Source of the DNA: a virus
IMG/VR virus record: IMGVR_UViG_3300030117_002594
Span: 1 to 53,482 of that record
DNA length: 53,482 bases
Direction: 5' to 3' (one strand)
The notes beneath the pieces are model-generated. The model worked only from the letters and a program-made list of their open reading frames with translations, searched no databases and was not told where the DNA came from. Both the position numbers and the translations under genes were made by a program. This document shows positions 18,560-27,878 of the stretch, piece by piece (position 1 is the first letter of the stretch; each line of letters opens with the position of its first letter).

Positions 18560-21500
18560 ATGGGACAAAAAATGATATGTCCAGTCAGTATTGAAGAATC
18601 ATACAGAATAAGTAAGCCTATATTTAATTCTGTATACAATAAATTTGTAGAAAAATATTCAGATAAAAAAGATGATTTTGATACAATAGGCTATATGCAC
18701 CAAATGTATTCTAAAGAAGAAGGTCTTATTGGTGAACTTTTTTCTATGTGGATAAAAGAGCATTATGGTGATAATGTTTATCAAAATACTGTAATGCTTA
18801 AACCTAACATTACTGATAAAGAAGGTCCAGAGTTTCAAGAGTTATATAGTATTATAAGTGATAATATTATAGATTTGTATGATGACCAAATTATAGCAAC
18901 AGAACAGGAAAGTAATGAAGGTGATGATGTTACTTATGATGGGAATGAAGAATCTAATTCTAAAGATGTAAACTTAAAATATAATAAAGAGTATTTTAAA
19001 AATAGATTGTTTAGTGCTATAAATGCTGAAGTAAGTGACAAAGAATTAATTGGTATATTTAATAATGCTAGAGAAAATACTTTTACTGATTTTATAAAAT
19101 ATGTTTCTGAAAATTTTGATGCAGCAAAAAAAGCTGGTGTAGTAAATTTAGAAAATGATTTAAATTTAAATGAACAACACTTTGATATAATACCTAATAT
19201 ACAAACACTACAAAAATTATACTATGTATGGCAGTTTAATAGACCTGAAAATAGAACTATGCTTTTACAGAAAGATGGTAAAAATAAAAGCAAAGCAAAA
19301 AAGTTTTATGTAATAACTAATTACGATGGTAAAAATATTAAACTTCCTAATGAGCAGTACATGATTGTAAAGCCATTAATAGATTTAAGAACAAAAAGAA
19401 AATTATCTCCTTATGCTCCTGTTAGTTTTTTAGATGAGTCTAAAGCTACACTACCATATGGTTCTAAAATAGGTGAAAAGACAGCATATATTTCTCTTAA
19501 AGATATGGTTACAATGAAGAGAGTAAAAAGAGGCGATAGAAAAGGTGAATGGTATGCTGAATCTGCTCATGGTAATTACTCTGAAAGTAAGTTAAATGAT
19601 TGGCTAAAGATAATGTTAAGGCAAGAAAACTTAACTATGGCAACTATTAGAGGTGGTAATAGTGGTACTGTATTACTTACATATGTAGATAAATTTTATT
19701 ATGATATTATGTTTCCTCCTGAAACTATAAAATCTTTATTACCTAAAATGCCTATGTCTTTTAAGCGTAGACTATCTCTTGATAAACCTAATAATTTTAT
19801 GCAAGATTATAGAGACTATGAAAATTTTGTATTAAAAAAACTACAAGGTGAGGGTGTTAAAAAGTTTGCAGATTTAGTTTCTGATTTTAATCAACTTTAC
19901 GATTTACAACAAAAATTATCTATTGTAAATTTTATAAAATATTTAAATAAAGAACTAGAGTTAGGTAACATTGATAATAAGGCAATGCAATTCTTTAAAG
20001 ATAATATAAAAGATTTACCTGTAGAAGATACTATAAACGAAGTAACTAAAATGAATCAATCTTATTTACATATGGGAGAATATCTTGCTAGTATTATTGC
20101 AAGACATGAATGGTTAAAGGCTGCTAGAGGAAATAAATATGCTTTAAATGAAAACTTAGAAAATATATTTAACAGAGTTAGACTATCAGCATCAGAAGGA
20201 TTAGTAGACTTAGATTCTGGAGATAGAAAAGTTTTAATATATGACCAAAATAAAGTTTATTATGTAGATACAGATAGTGGTAATAAAATAGATGCTCAGA
20301 CAGCAATAGAAGGTATGACAGATATTGATAATGATGATGGTCAGTTTCATGCTACAACAGATGATATAAATAGAATAGCATCAAATTCTGGTAGAAGAGC
20401 ATTATTAAATTATGAAAGAGACCCTAAAGAAGTAAAAACGGTGTCGTATGTATTAGAGCAAAACAAAGAATTAAATGAAGATGGAACACAGGCAGAAGAT
20501 AATATGGGCGAGTATAAGTCTATGTTATTTATAGCAGAGCCAAACTTTCAGGTTGTAGAAAAAGATACTGATAAAGTTATTTTAACTACTAGTAAAGATG
20601 TAAATGGTAATGTTACTATTACAGCAGGGCCAGCAACAAATATTCCAGGACAATCAATAGACAGGTTTGGTAGTTTAAATGTATTAAAAACATCTCAAGG
20701 AACTCATAATGTAGTTGGTACTCATAATATAGTTGATATACCTGCAAGTGCTACAAGAACAATAATATTGCCTGCTACTAAATCAAAAACAGATGCAGCA
20801 TTAGGCGGCACATGGGCTAACTCTTTTAATGTTAATAATAGTACTTTTAATAGTATAAGAAAATTATTAAACAAAGAATTTAAATCTATTATGGATACTA
20901 GTTTAAACAAGCTACATAAAATAAGAAGTAATCCAGACTATGCTAGAAAGTTATTAAGGTATCAAACAAAAGTTAGAGATGATGCTACAACAGAAGTTAA
21001 AAAAATGTATGAAATGACAGGTGGTAAAGGTATATATCACCCTATGTTTTGGAGTATATTTAGTAAAAGTTTATATAATACATATGTGTTAGATGATGGT
21101 TTAAAATTAAAAGTAACTATTGATAGAAGTAATCCATCTAAAGTATCTCAAGGAATGTCTACTAGTTTAATTATGAAAGGCGATATGAAAGGTCGTATTG
21201 CTATGAAAGATGGACAGCCTGAAGGTGTTATAGTTGGTGTAGGAAATACTAGATATTTAGCATATTTATCAGACAGATATTTACAAAGTGTAGATGAAGA
21301 TACTGCTAATAAATTTAGAGCATTTGAACTAGAAGATAAGGTAACTGCATTAAATAATTTTTTACCAAACAATCCTGATAAATTAGGCATTGTTAGACAG
21401 CCAGTACAAAGTCCTGGTGGTTATATATTTAGAAATGTTTTATCTGTTGATATGGATGCTGGTGATGTTATAATAATGCATACAGAAGATGTTGCTAAAG

Positions 21501-23050
21501 CATTAATTGGTGATAGTGATGGTGATAAAGCAAGTGGCATTATATGGCCTAATCAAAATGCTGTAAAAGAATTAGAGTCTTTACTTAAAGAACCTAGTGC
21601 AAAAACATTAATGGATATATCTGCAGACCTTAGCGTATTTGAGCCAATAGAAAAAACAAGTCCAGCAAGTTATACTGGATTTGTAGATACAATGCTTAGT
21701 GTTGTTAAGAATTTTAATGGTATGGGAATAATTACAAACCTTAAAACTGTTGCTAGCGTATTAGAGTTAAAGGTAGGTGATGGTATTATTGAGTTATCTG
21801 ATGGTACTGAAATACAAGTTATTAAAGCATTAGACCAAGTAGTTATGGATTATGCTCCATTAAAAGCTTCTATAAAAGATAGTGACCTACCTTCTTTTGC
21901 AAGAATAGTTAATAGAGATGGCTCTACTTACGATGGTAAAGGTGATAAATATATGCAAACTATAGCAGCACATGAAAGATTGTTGCTTTTAAATGCATCT
22001 ACTGATAACACCAAAGAACATTTGATAACTAAAAAATGGAATATTAACATGGAAACTATTGCATCGGTAGTTTTTAAAAGAGTTGATGGCAAAAATTTTA
22101 AAGGTATACAAGTAAAGCTGCTAGGAAATTTATTAAAGTTCTTTAACAATAGTCCTACTAGAAATGGTTTAGATAAAGAAACTAGACAGAATTTAACTTC
22201 AGAAAATTTTTATTTAAGGTCAAAAGAAATGTATAATTTTTTAAATATGAATGAAGCAGATAAGTTTGTAAAAGTAAAATCTTTTATAGATAGTAATGCA
22301 GGCAAATCAAAACTTAGCATTAAATCTATGCCTATTAGTAATGAACAAACTGTAGAAGAAATGCTTATATCAAGACCTTATGAAAAATTTGCACAAGATA
22401 CTGTAAGAGCAAATGAAAGTACTACTCGTAAATCTTGGGGAGAAGGGTTTGCTAGTCCAGTGGAATTTAGCGAAGTGTTTCAAAAGAATGTTAATATACA
22501 TGCTATAAATGGTTTTGAATCTACAATATCTGATTTTAAAGTAGATTCTTTAGCAACTAAAATTAGAGCATATGTTGAAAAAAATAATTTAATAAATGAA
22601 AATACTAGAGATGCATTAGAAGCTGCACAAGATTTTCTTAATGTTTTTGAAACAGAATTTAGATTAGCATTAGGTAGAGCATTAAAAGATAGACAAGGTG
22701 AAGAAGCAAATAATCCTACATTAAAAATCTATGAATATAGTGAAGAAATGTTTAACTTTATACAACAATTTAAAGACCCATATAATACATTGCTAGAACA
22801 ACATGGAGAAGTTTTTGCTATACATGTTACTTGGAAAATGTTTACAGGAATAGGTCAGATTAGATATACAAGATTGTATTATCCTAGTGTATTTGTGCAT
22901 CCAGCAACTTTTAAAATGTTTATGGAATCTTACGAAACATTACACCAGGCTTATAATAAAGATACAGGGCAAGATATTTTATCTAGTGAAGTATCAAAAG
23001 AAACATCTAAAATTAGGGTTAAAGACGACCCATTTTTAAATTGCAGATAG
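18560..23050 (+). CDS. Putative virion RNA polymerase, two-barrel (DPBB) type (1,496 aa)
   Basis: Residues 985-989 read DSDGD, matching DxDGD, the Mg-binding motif of the second double-psi beta-barrel in two-barrel RNA polymerases (eukaryotic RdRP/QDE-1, YonO, crAss-like phage enzymes). The context also fits: R946-Q-P followed by SPGG, a strand pair ending in GDVIIMHTEDVAKALIG, then DSDGD, ASGIIWP, and 60-70 residues later NFNGMGIITN (1053-1060), comparable to the NDxLGxIAN segment after the barrel in RdRPs. Position among giant putative ejection proteins suggests it is packaged and injected to transcribe early genes. Cautions: x is Ser rather than F/Y/L, DSDGD also occurs in calcium-binding loops, and I could not place the first barrel. 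ATG follows AGGGAG. Confidence 0.55.
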   Translation: MGQKMICPVSIEESYRISKPIFNSVYNKFVEKYSDKKDDFDTIGYMHQMYSKEEGLIGELFSMWIKEHYGDNVYQNTVMLKPNITDKEGPEFQELYSIISDNIIDLYDDQIIATEQESNEGDDVTYDGNEESNSKDVNLKYNKEYFKNRLFSAINAEVSDKELIGIFNNARENTFTDFIKYVSENFDAAKKAGVVNLENDLNLNEQHFDIIPNIQTLQKLYYVWQFNRPENRTMLLQKDGKNKSKAKKFYVITNYDGKNIKLPNEQYMIVKPLIDLRTKRKLSPYAPVSFLDESKATLPYGSKIGEKTAYISLKDMVTMKRVKRGDRKGEWYAESAHGNYSESKLNDWLKIMLRQENLTMATIRGGNSGTVLLTYVDKFYYDIMFPPETIKSLLPKMPMSFKRRLSLDKPNNFMQDYRDYENFVLKKLQGEGVKKFADLVSDFNQLYDLQQKLSIVNFIKYLNKELELGNIDNKAMQFFKDNIKDLPVEDTINEVTKMNQSYLHMGEYLASIIARHEWLKAARGNKYALNENLENIFNRVRLSASEGLVDLDSGDRKVLIYDQNKVYYVDTDSGNKIDAQTAIEGMTDIDNDDGQFHATTDDINRIASNSGRRALLNYERDPKEVKTVSYVLEQNKELNEDGTQAEDNMGEYKSMLFIAEPNFQVVEKDTDKVILTTSKDVNGNVTITAGPATNIPGQSIDRFGSLNVLKTSQGTHNVVGTHNIVDIPASATRTIILPATKSKTDAALGGTWANSFNVNNSTFNSIRKLLNKEFKSIMDTSLNKLHKIRSNPDYARKLLRYQTKVRDDATTEVKKMYEMTGGKGIYHPMFWSIFSKSLYNTYVLDDGLKLKVTIDRSNPSKVSQGMSTSLIMKGDMKGRIAMKDGQPEGVIVGVGNTRYLAYLSDRYLQSVDEDTANKFRAFELEDKVTALNNFLPNNPDKLGIVRQPVQSPGGYIFRNVLSVDMDAGDVIIMHTEDVAKALIGDSDGDKASGIIWPNQNAVKELESLLKEPSAKTLMDISADLSVFEPIEKTSPASYTGFVDTMLSVVKNFNGMGIITNLKTVASVLELKVGDGIIELSDGTEIQVIKALDQVVMDYAPLKASIKDSDLPSFARIVNRDGSTYDGKGDKYMQTIAAHERLLLLNASTDNTKEHLITKKWNINMETIASVVFKRVDGKNFKGIQVKLLGNLLKFFNNSPTRNGLDKETRQNLTSENFYLRSKEMYNFLNMNEADKFVKVKSFIDSNAGKSKLSIKSMPISNEQTVEEMLISRPYEKFAQDTVRANESTTRKSWGEGFASPVEFSEVFQKNVNIHAINGFESTISDFKVDSLATKIRAYVEKNNLINENTRDALEAAQDFLNVFETEFRLALGRALKDRQGEEANNPTLKIYEYSEEMFNFIQQFKDPYNTLLEQHGEVFAIHVTWKMFTGIGQIRYTRLYYPSVFVHPATFKMFMESYETLHQAYNKDTGQDILSSEVSKETSKIRVKDDPFLNCR

Positions 23051-23060
23051 GGAGATAATT

Positions 23061-26000
23061 TTGGCTAAAAAGAATAAAGTAACTAACTGTTTTCCTTTTT
23101 CTAAAGGTGATGAGAATGCAGTCAATAACGACAGTCAATTAAGACAAAGAATTGATAGTGCATTAAATAACTTTATGAGAAATGAATATGGTCATGTTTT
23201 TCCAGGAAGTAGAATAAGGTTACAGGAAGAATTAAAAGCAGTAGTTAAACGTAAAAAAGATATAAAAGATAAATTAAAAAGAAAAACTACACCTGCTAAA
23301 GATAAACCTTTATTAAAACAACAATTAAAAAAAGCAATAAATTTACAAGGTAATTTATATCAAGATATTAAAGATTTTAACACTAAGAAAAAAATAGCAG
23401 ATAAGTTTATTGATTTAATTAGAACTGATTTAACTAAAAGTTTACAAGATAGTTATAGTGTATTAGATGTAGAAAAAGTTGGCCTTGCAATGAAAGAGGC
23501 TATGCAGTTTAAAACTGATGTTAGGTTTAGGCAGATAACAGATTTAAATCTTCTTGATATAAACTTATTGTATAATACTTATAAAAGTTGGTTTGACAAA
23601 AGAAATGCAGGCTTAGATTATAAGCGTTATAAAGGCATGGGTAAAAGAGACTGGAGTATGAAAGACTCTATGTTTGTTATATTGCATAACGACAAATCTC
23701 TCAAAGGTGTTTCTTTATTAAAAGATATACATGATTCATTAAATAAAAAATCTACAAAGAAAATTTACTTTAATAGAAAGTATGGTGAAAATAGACAAAA
23801 CCTAAATGATTTTGTTTATGCTTTTAACATTGCATATTTTCCAAATGAAGATGTACAGCCAGTAGATAAAAATAATTTAACTCCTTTTGAGCAAATGACT
23901 AGTATAAAAAATTTGCATGAATTAGAAGCGGATTTAATGGATGGTAGAACTAAGTACATAGTACCTCAACCTATAGGCGACCTTATTAAAAGGTCTAAAA
24001 CTTTAAAAGGTAAAGATAGTAATGCTCTTGAAAGATACAATAAAATAGTAACGTATGCTATTAATAGTGGATTTCATATTAGTAAAGACATACATGAGCA
24101 TAGAGTTGGTAATGAAGTATATTATTATGTTACAATGAAAACTACTGATAAAAATGGTGTAGAAAAGTATGAAGCATTTTTAGTTCCTCATACTATAGAC
24201 CCTGATACAAATAGAACTACTCTTATATATCCCAAAACTAAAGGAAATAAATTAAATGGTAAATGGGTAGCTGCTGTTAAAAAGCATCAGAATAATAAAG
24301 TTGATTTAGTTGATACTATGACAGAGGGATTTAGGCAGGCTCAGGAAGAAAAAATATTTAATGGCTTTAATAAAAACAATGAAGAAATAAGAGTTAAAGG
24401 TTACTCTCAATATACTAAATTAGATTTAACTTTAGACCATCCAATGTTTAAAAAGTCACGTATATTCCCAGGCTTACAAGGAACGTCAAACGTAAATATG
24501 TGGAGTACTATAAAAGAAATGAGAGAGTTATACGCTGAAGTTTTTGATTGGTTCCAAAAAAGCAACCTAGAAAACCATTTAGGTTTACAGGAAGGTTTAA
24601 AACAGTTACCAAAATTAAAGAAAAGATATATGGATAAATACAATATGACAGAAGAGGCTGCTAATGAGGCTGTTCAAAATATAGCAGATGCTTTAAAGTT
24701 AGAAGATATATTGTATATAGATGAACAAGATAATATTAAGACTGTATTAAGTCCACATATGCTTAATTATTCTACAGGAATAAAAGAAAACTATTATCCT
24801 AACATGTACACTTTTAATGATAATATGGCTGACCTTGTAAAAAGTTTAGAAGGTATAGAAGATGAAATTACTAGACTAGAAGAGCAGATAGGGCAAAAGC
24901 AATATTTATATGATAATGCTGATAACCAAAAAGACAAAAGAAAATTAGGTAGTCAACTGTTATCATTGAAAAAAAGATATAATATTTATAATGGTACAGA
25001 TGATACACCTGGTTTGCTTGAAATTGAAATTGAAAAAATTGAATTAATGCTTGGTTTAAAACAAGAGAATGAAGTAAAAAAAATACCTACACAGCAAATG
25101 TCACCTTATATTAAGCACAGAAAATTGTATACTAATAGATTAAAGGACCCAGACCCTTCTGTATTGTATGGTGGTAGAAGAAGTGACCCAGCAGTTTTTA
25201 CAGATTATGTTGAAAGCATGGTTAATACAACTTACAATAATGAGTTGAATACATCTTCAATAAATAACTTGCAATTTACAGAGCCTTTTATAACTGAGTA
25301 TTTGCTAGAAGAAATAAAAACAGCATTAGGTAGAATAGATGTTCAAGCAATGGGTCCTGTAATGGCTTTAGGTTTAGCACCAGTTCCTTATTATGTTGAT
25401 TATTCTAATCAAAAAATAGTAGATGGCATAAATAATTTTTTAGGAGAAGATTCTAAGATTACTATAGAACAATTACAAAAAGCATCTTCTAGATTTAATT
25501 CTTTTCTTTCAGCTAATACTTTAGGTATAAATGTAAGTCTTGCTAATAATATGCAAGGACATATGGGTGCTATTATAAAAACAGGTATGCAAGGTGAAGA
25601 GCAAGTTAGAAGAATTTTAGAGGACGAAGCACTAACAAATGAAATAGTAGATGCATCAGGTGTTTTAGATACTGTTACTTCTGTAGCAGATGTTTTTTTA
25701 GCTACTCACACTGGTAAATTAAATCTTGCTGATGGGTTTGTTGCTCAAAAAGATATAGCATTATATAAACTTGCTAAAACTGATTTTATGAAAAGAGCTG
25801 CTAATTCATCTATCGGTATACTATTTACAAATCAACTTATAAAAGATAATGTAGACCTTACAAAAGATGAGGTAGGACCTATATTAAAAAATTTATTAGA
25901 AGGTAGTTGGGAAGCAGTAAATGGAATTGCTAAAGGAACTATTAGCGATAAATGGTTAGATGCAATAAGAAAAAAAATGGGTGACCAAGGAAGTGATACA

Positions 26001-26942
26001 GCTTTAAGAATATTTGTAACATGGGGAATGTCAGCATACGGTATTACAGACCAGTTTACAGAGGCAAAAGAATTAGAATCTTATTTAGGTATGATAAAAG
26101 GTGAGATACGTATGAGAAGAAACACTTTGTTAAGAGGTGTTGTTATGTACGCTGATTATGTAGAGCCTGAGTTAAAAGGTAATTACACACATCCTAGAGC
26201 AATAGAAGCAGGTCGTGCATTAGTTACTACTACTATGTTTAATTTTAGTTTACAAAACTTTCCTAAGATGTTTAGAGGAGCAGCAGGTCAAACCATATGG
26301 AAGTTTAAAACTTATCCTTATTTACAGGCTCATGCAGAATATCAAACAGTCGATAATTTTTTTAAATCTTTAAAAGGATTACCTCCAGCAAGAAGAGCGC
26401 AAGAATGGCGTAAAGCTCTTATTCCTGACAATAATTTTATAGGTAATTTATTAGGTTACGATGCAGATGATGTTAATGCTTTTAATAAATCTCTTTTTAC
26501 AAAAATGCTTAATCCAGATGTTGATACAAGCGGTAAAAGAGGTGCTACTGCTCAATTCTCAAGATATATATGGTCTAGAGTATTAGTTTCTATGTTTCAC
26601 GTAGCATTTGAACAGTTTAATGTTGTAAGAAAAATGAAGCAGATTCAAAGAGCATTAGGAATGGGTAGTCCAGATGCAATGATTAGAGGTGGAGAAGGAG
26701 TTTTATCTTCTACAGTACTTAGAACATTAAAGTTAACACTAGCAACAATAGGTTTATATGCAATAGATGAAGATGAGGAAGATGAATTAATAAACCAATT
26801 TTTAAGAATAGGAACTCCGCTTTTACTTAATGTTGCTATAGAAACAATTAAAACTGGAGACCCTACTAAAGGTGCTAGATTAGTTGCTAATGTTTATTAT
26901 AAAGTTTTTAATGCTTTAGGTCTGATACCTGAATTTGATTAG
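23061..26942 (+). CDS. Giant putative ejection protein (1,293 aa), TTG start
   Basis: The start is TTG, six bases after GGGAG; the product begins (M)AKKNKVTNCFPF. The N-terminal ~130 residues are very basic and helical, the middle carries coiled coils (near residue 600), and the C-terminal quarter is helical with hydrophobic stretches (TLKLTLATIGLYAI, PLLLNVAIETI) before a short GLIPEFD end. It is the last gene of the plus block and its stop overlaps the stop end of a convergent minus-strand gene. Composition and position suggest an injected internal virion protein acting with the putative RNA polymerase; no family recognised. Confidence 0.5.
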   Translation: MAKKNKVTNCFPFSKGDENAVNNDSQLRQRIDSALNNFMRNEYGHVFPGSRIRLQEELKAVVKRKKDIKDKLKRKTTPAKDKPLLKQQLKKAINLQGNLYQDIKDFNTKKKIADKFIDLIRTDLTKSLQDSYSVLDVEKVGLAMKEAMQFKTDVRFRQITDLNLLDINLLYNTYKSWFDKRNAGLDYKRYKGMGKRDWSMKDSMFVILHNDKSLKGVSLLKDIHDSLNKKSTKKIYFNRKYGENRQNLNDFVYAFNIAYFPNEDVQPVDKNNLTPFEQMTSIKNLHELEADLMDGRTKYIVPQPIGDLIKRSKTLKGKDSNALERYNKIVTYAINSGFHISKDIHEHRVGNEVYYYVTMKTTDKNGVEKYEAFLVPHTIDPDTNRTTLIYPKTKGNKLNGKWVAAVKKHQNNKVDLVDTMTEGFRQAQEEKIFNGFNKNNEEIRVKGYSQYTKLDLTLDHPMFKKSRIFPGLQGTSNVNMWSTIKEMRELYAEVFDWFQKSNLENHLGLQEGLKQLPKLKKRYMDKYNMTEEAANEAVQNIADALKLEDILYIDEQDNIKTVLSPHMLNYSTGIKENYYPNMYTFNDNMADLVKSLEGIEDEITRLEEQIGQKQYLYDNADNQKDKRKLGSQLLSLKKRYNIYNGTDDTPGLLEIEIEKIELMLGLKQENEVKKIPTQQMSPYIKHRKLYTNRLKDPDPSVLYGGRRSDPAVFTDYVESMVNTTYNNELNTSSINNLQFTEPFITEYLLEEIKTALGRIDVQAMGPVMALGLAPVPYYVDYSNQKIVDGINNFLGEDSKITIEQLQKASSRFNSFLSANTLGINVSLANNMQGHMGAIIKTGMQGEEQVRRILEDEALTNEIVDASGVLDTVTSVADVFLATHTGKLNLADGFVAQKDIALYKLAKTDFMKRAANSSIGILFTNQLIKDNVDLTKDEVGPILKNLLEGSWEAVNGIAKGTISDKWLDAIRKKMGDQGSDTALRIFVTWGMSAYGITDQFTEAKELESYLGMIKGEIRMRRNTLLRGVVMYADYVEPELKGNYTHPRAIEAGRALVTTTMFNFSLQNFPKMFRGAAGQTIWKFKTYPYLQAHAEYQTVDNFFKSLKGLPPARRAQEWRKALIPDNNFIGNLLGYDADDVNAFNKSLFTKMLNPDVDTSGKRGATAQFSRYIWSRVLVSMFHVAFEQFNVVRKMKQIQRALGMGSPDAMIRGGEGVLSSTVLRTLKLTLATIGLYAIDEDEEDELINQFLRIGTPLLLNVAIETIKTGDPTKGARLVANVYYKVFNALGLIPEFD

Positions 26943-27040
26943 TCAGTAGTGTGTGTGTCAAGGTTTTTTATAAGGTCTTGCACCTTGTCTCTGATGTCAA
27001 TTAGTTCCTGTATGGTTGATTCTTTTTTTTCTTTTTCCAA
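26939..27040 (-). CDS. Tiny charged protein with TTG start (33 aa)
   Basis: A perfect AGGAGG lies seven bases upstream of a TTG at 27040; the frame encodes (M)EKEKKESTIQELIDIRDK and ends at a TAA at 26939-26941. The product is a Lys/Glu-rich helix, a likely short coiled coil. The ribosome binding site overlaps the end of the nuclease gene, so it is the last gene of the minus operon. Its last four bases overlap the stop of the convergent plus-strand 1,293-aa gene, leaving no room for a classical intergenic terminator. Function unknown. Confidence 0.55.
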   Translation of the reverse strand: MEKEKKESTIQELIDIRDKVQDLIKNLDTHTTD

Positions 27041-27051
27041 ATTAATACCTC

Positions 27052-27408
27052 CTACTTAATAGTTTTTAGCCATTCAGTAAATTCAATGACTACATATGTT
27101 TTTGAACGATTACGTTTGAACACAACGACTGGTGTTCTTCCATCACAATTATCTTCCGCTTGTTCCAATGCATTCCATATATTCAGTTTTTCTACGTTTT
27201 TACATTCAAAACTATAAGGTATTATTTTTTTAGCAGCAGGAGATAAAACTATATCTTCTCCGCACATTCCCATAGTTTGTGATTTTATATCATCTTCTTC
27301 TAGTTTAGGCAACTTCGTCCATTTTTCTATAAAGATATATCTTAATGCATCTCTTACAAAATTTTGAAGTCTTCTTCCCTTGGCCTTACTAGACTTGACT
27401 GAACCCAT
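27052..27408 (-). CDS. PD-(D/E)XK family nuclease, resolvase-like (118 aa)
   Basis: Small nuclease with GEDIVLS (E51, D52) followed by SFECKNVE (E68, K70) and a downstream Gln (Q83), the D...ExK arrangement of PD-(D/E)XK nucleases. The C-terminal strands (PVVVFKRNRSKTYVVIEF) match the end of the same fold. Length and context next to recombination genes suggest a phage Holliday-junction resolvase or debranching enzyme that clears branched DNA before packaging. The N-terminus is basic (KSSKAKGRRLQ). The ATG is coupled by TAATG to the upstream 51-aa gene. Fold call good; exact substrate inferred. Confidence 0.75.
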   Translation of the reverse strand: MGSVKSSKAKGRRLQNFVRDALRYIFIEKWTKLPKLEEDDIKSQTMGMCGEDIVLSPAAKKIIPYSFECKNVEKLNIWNALEQAEDNCDGRTPVVVFKRNRSKTYVVIEFTEWLKTIK

Positions 27409-27563
27409 TAAAGGCCCAGTCTTTCTTCTATTTTTTTAAGTCTTTTAATTGCAGATTCAAGTCTTTCTTCTAACTCAGAATTACTTACACTTACAACTTT
27501 TTTTACAACTTTTTTTTCTTCTACTGGCGTAGATTCTATCTTTTCTTTTTTTGATGCAGACAT
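27408..27563 (-). CDS. Small coiled-coil protein (51 aa)
   Basis: ATG after GGGAGG on the minus strand. Lys/Glu/Val-rich product beginning MSASKKEKIESTPVEEKK and ending in a heptad-like helix (LEERLESAIKRLKKIEERLGL). It overlaps the 3' end of the zinc-finger gene by 83 bases in another frame and is coupled by TAATG to the nuclease gene. No family recognised; likely an oligomerising helix that may pair with the nuclease. Confidence 0.65.
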   Translation of the reverse strand: MSASKKEKIESTPVEEKKVVKKVVSVSNSELEERLESAIKRLKKIEERLGL

Positions 27564-27777
27564 AGCATACCTCCCTTGTTAATCCATAAGTAGGAAAACT
27601 ATCATGGAATATTATTTTATGGTGTCTTGTGTATTTTAATGGTTTTTCCCAAACTTTATTGCACTTAGTACATAATCTTACAGGAAAATGGTCATGTTTA
27701 TGTTCACGTTTTTGAGGAACAAATAATCTTGCCTCTGGAATCCACCAAGGATTTTTATTTTTATAAAACTGGCACAT
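27481..27777 (-). CDS. Small C4 zinc-finger protein (98 aa)
   Basis: Contains two CxxC knuckles: LCTKC (C36, C39) and VCYVC (C71, C74), with a His-rich linker, a pattern typical of small phage zinc-binding or HNH-like proteins. An HNH catalytic His-Asn-His set is not evident. The tail after C74 (residues 75-98) is Lys/Cys-rich and lies in the region overlapped by the next gene in another frame. Codons for the second knuckle double as the ribosome binding site and start of the 51-aa gene. A DNA- or RNA-binding role is inferred. Confidence 0.55.
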   Translation of the reverse strand: MCQFYKNKNPWWIPEARLFVPQKREHKHDHFPVRLCTKCNKVWEKPLKYTRHHKIIFHDSFPTYGLTREVCYVCIKKRKDRIYASRRKKSCKKSCKCK

Positions 27778-27828
27778 ATAATAATTTAACCTTTATTTTT
27801 ATTTATTCAAAGAATTATTTTGTAAAGA

Positions 27829-27856
27829 GGGAGGCAAGAAAGGTATAGAGCCTCCC
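27829..27856 (-). terminator. Intergenic hairpin after the DUF932-like gene
   Basis: A 7-bp perfect G/C-rich stem (GGGAGGC at 27829-27835 with GCCTCCC at 27850-27856) with a 14-base loop lies 22 bases beyond the DUF932-like stop on the minus strand. The following minus-strand sequence has only a short T stretch (CTCTTTAC), so it may be a weak terminator or an mRNA-stabilising/processing hairpin. Confidence 0.45.
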
Positions 27857-27878
27857 CCTATTACATACATTAAGAAGA

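Noticed and set aside
21512-21526. DSDGD as a simple calcium-binding loop (EF-hand/dockerin type)
   Set aside because: Not fully excluded, but flanking R-QP...PGG and the downstream NGMGIITN segment fit the RNA polymerase barrel better, and no repeated calcium loops are present in this protein.
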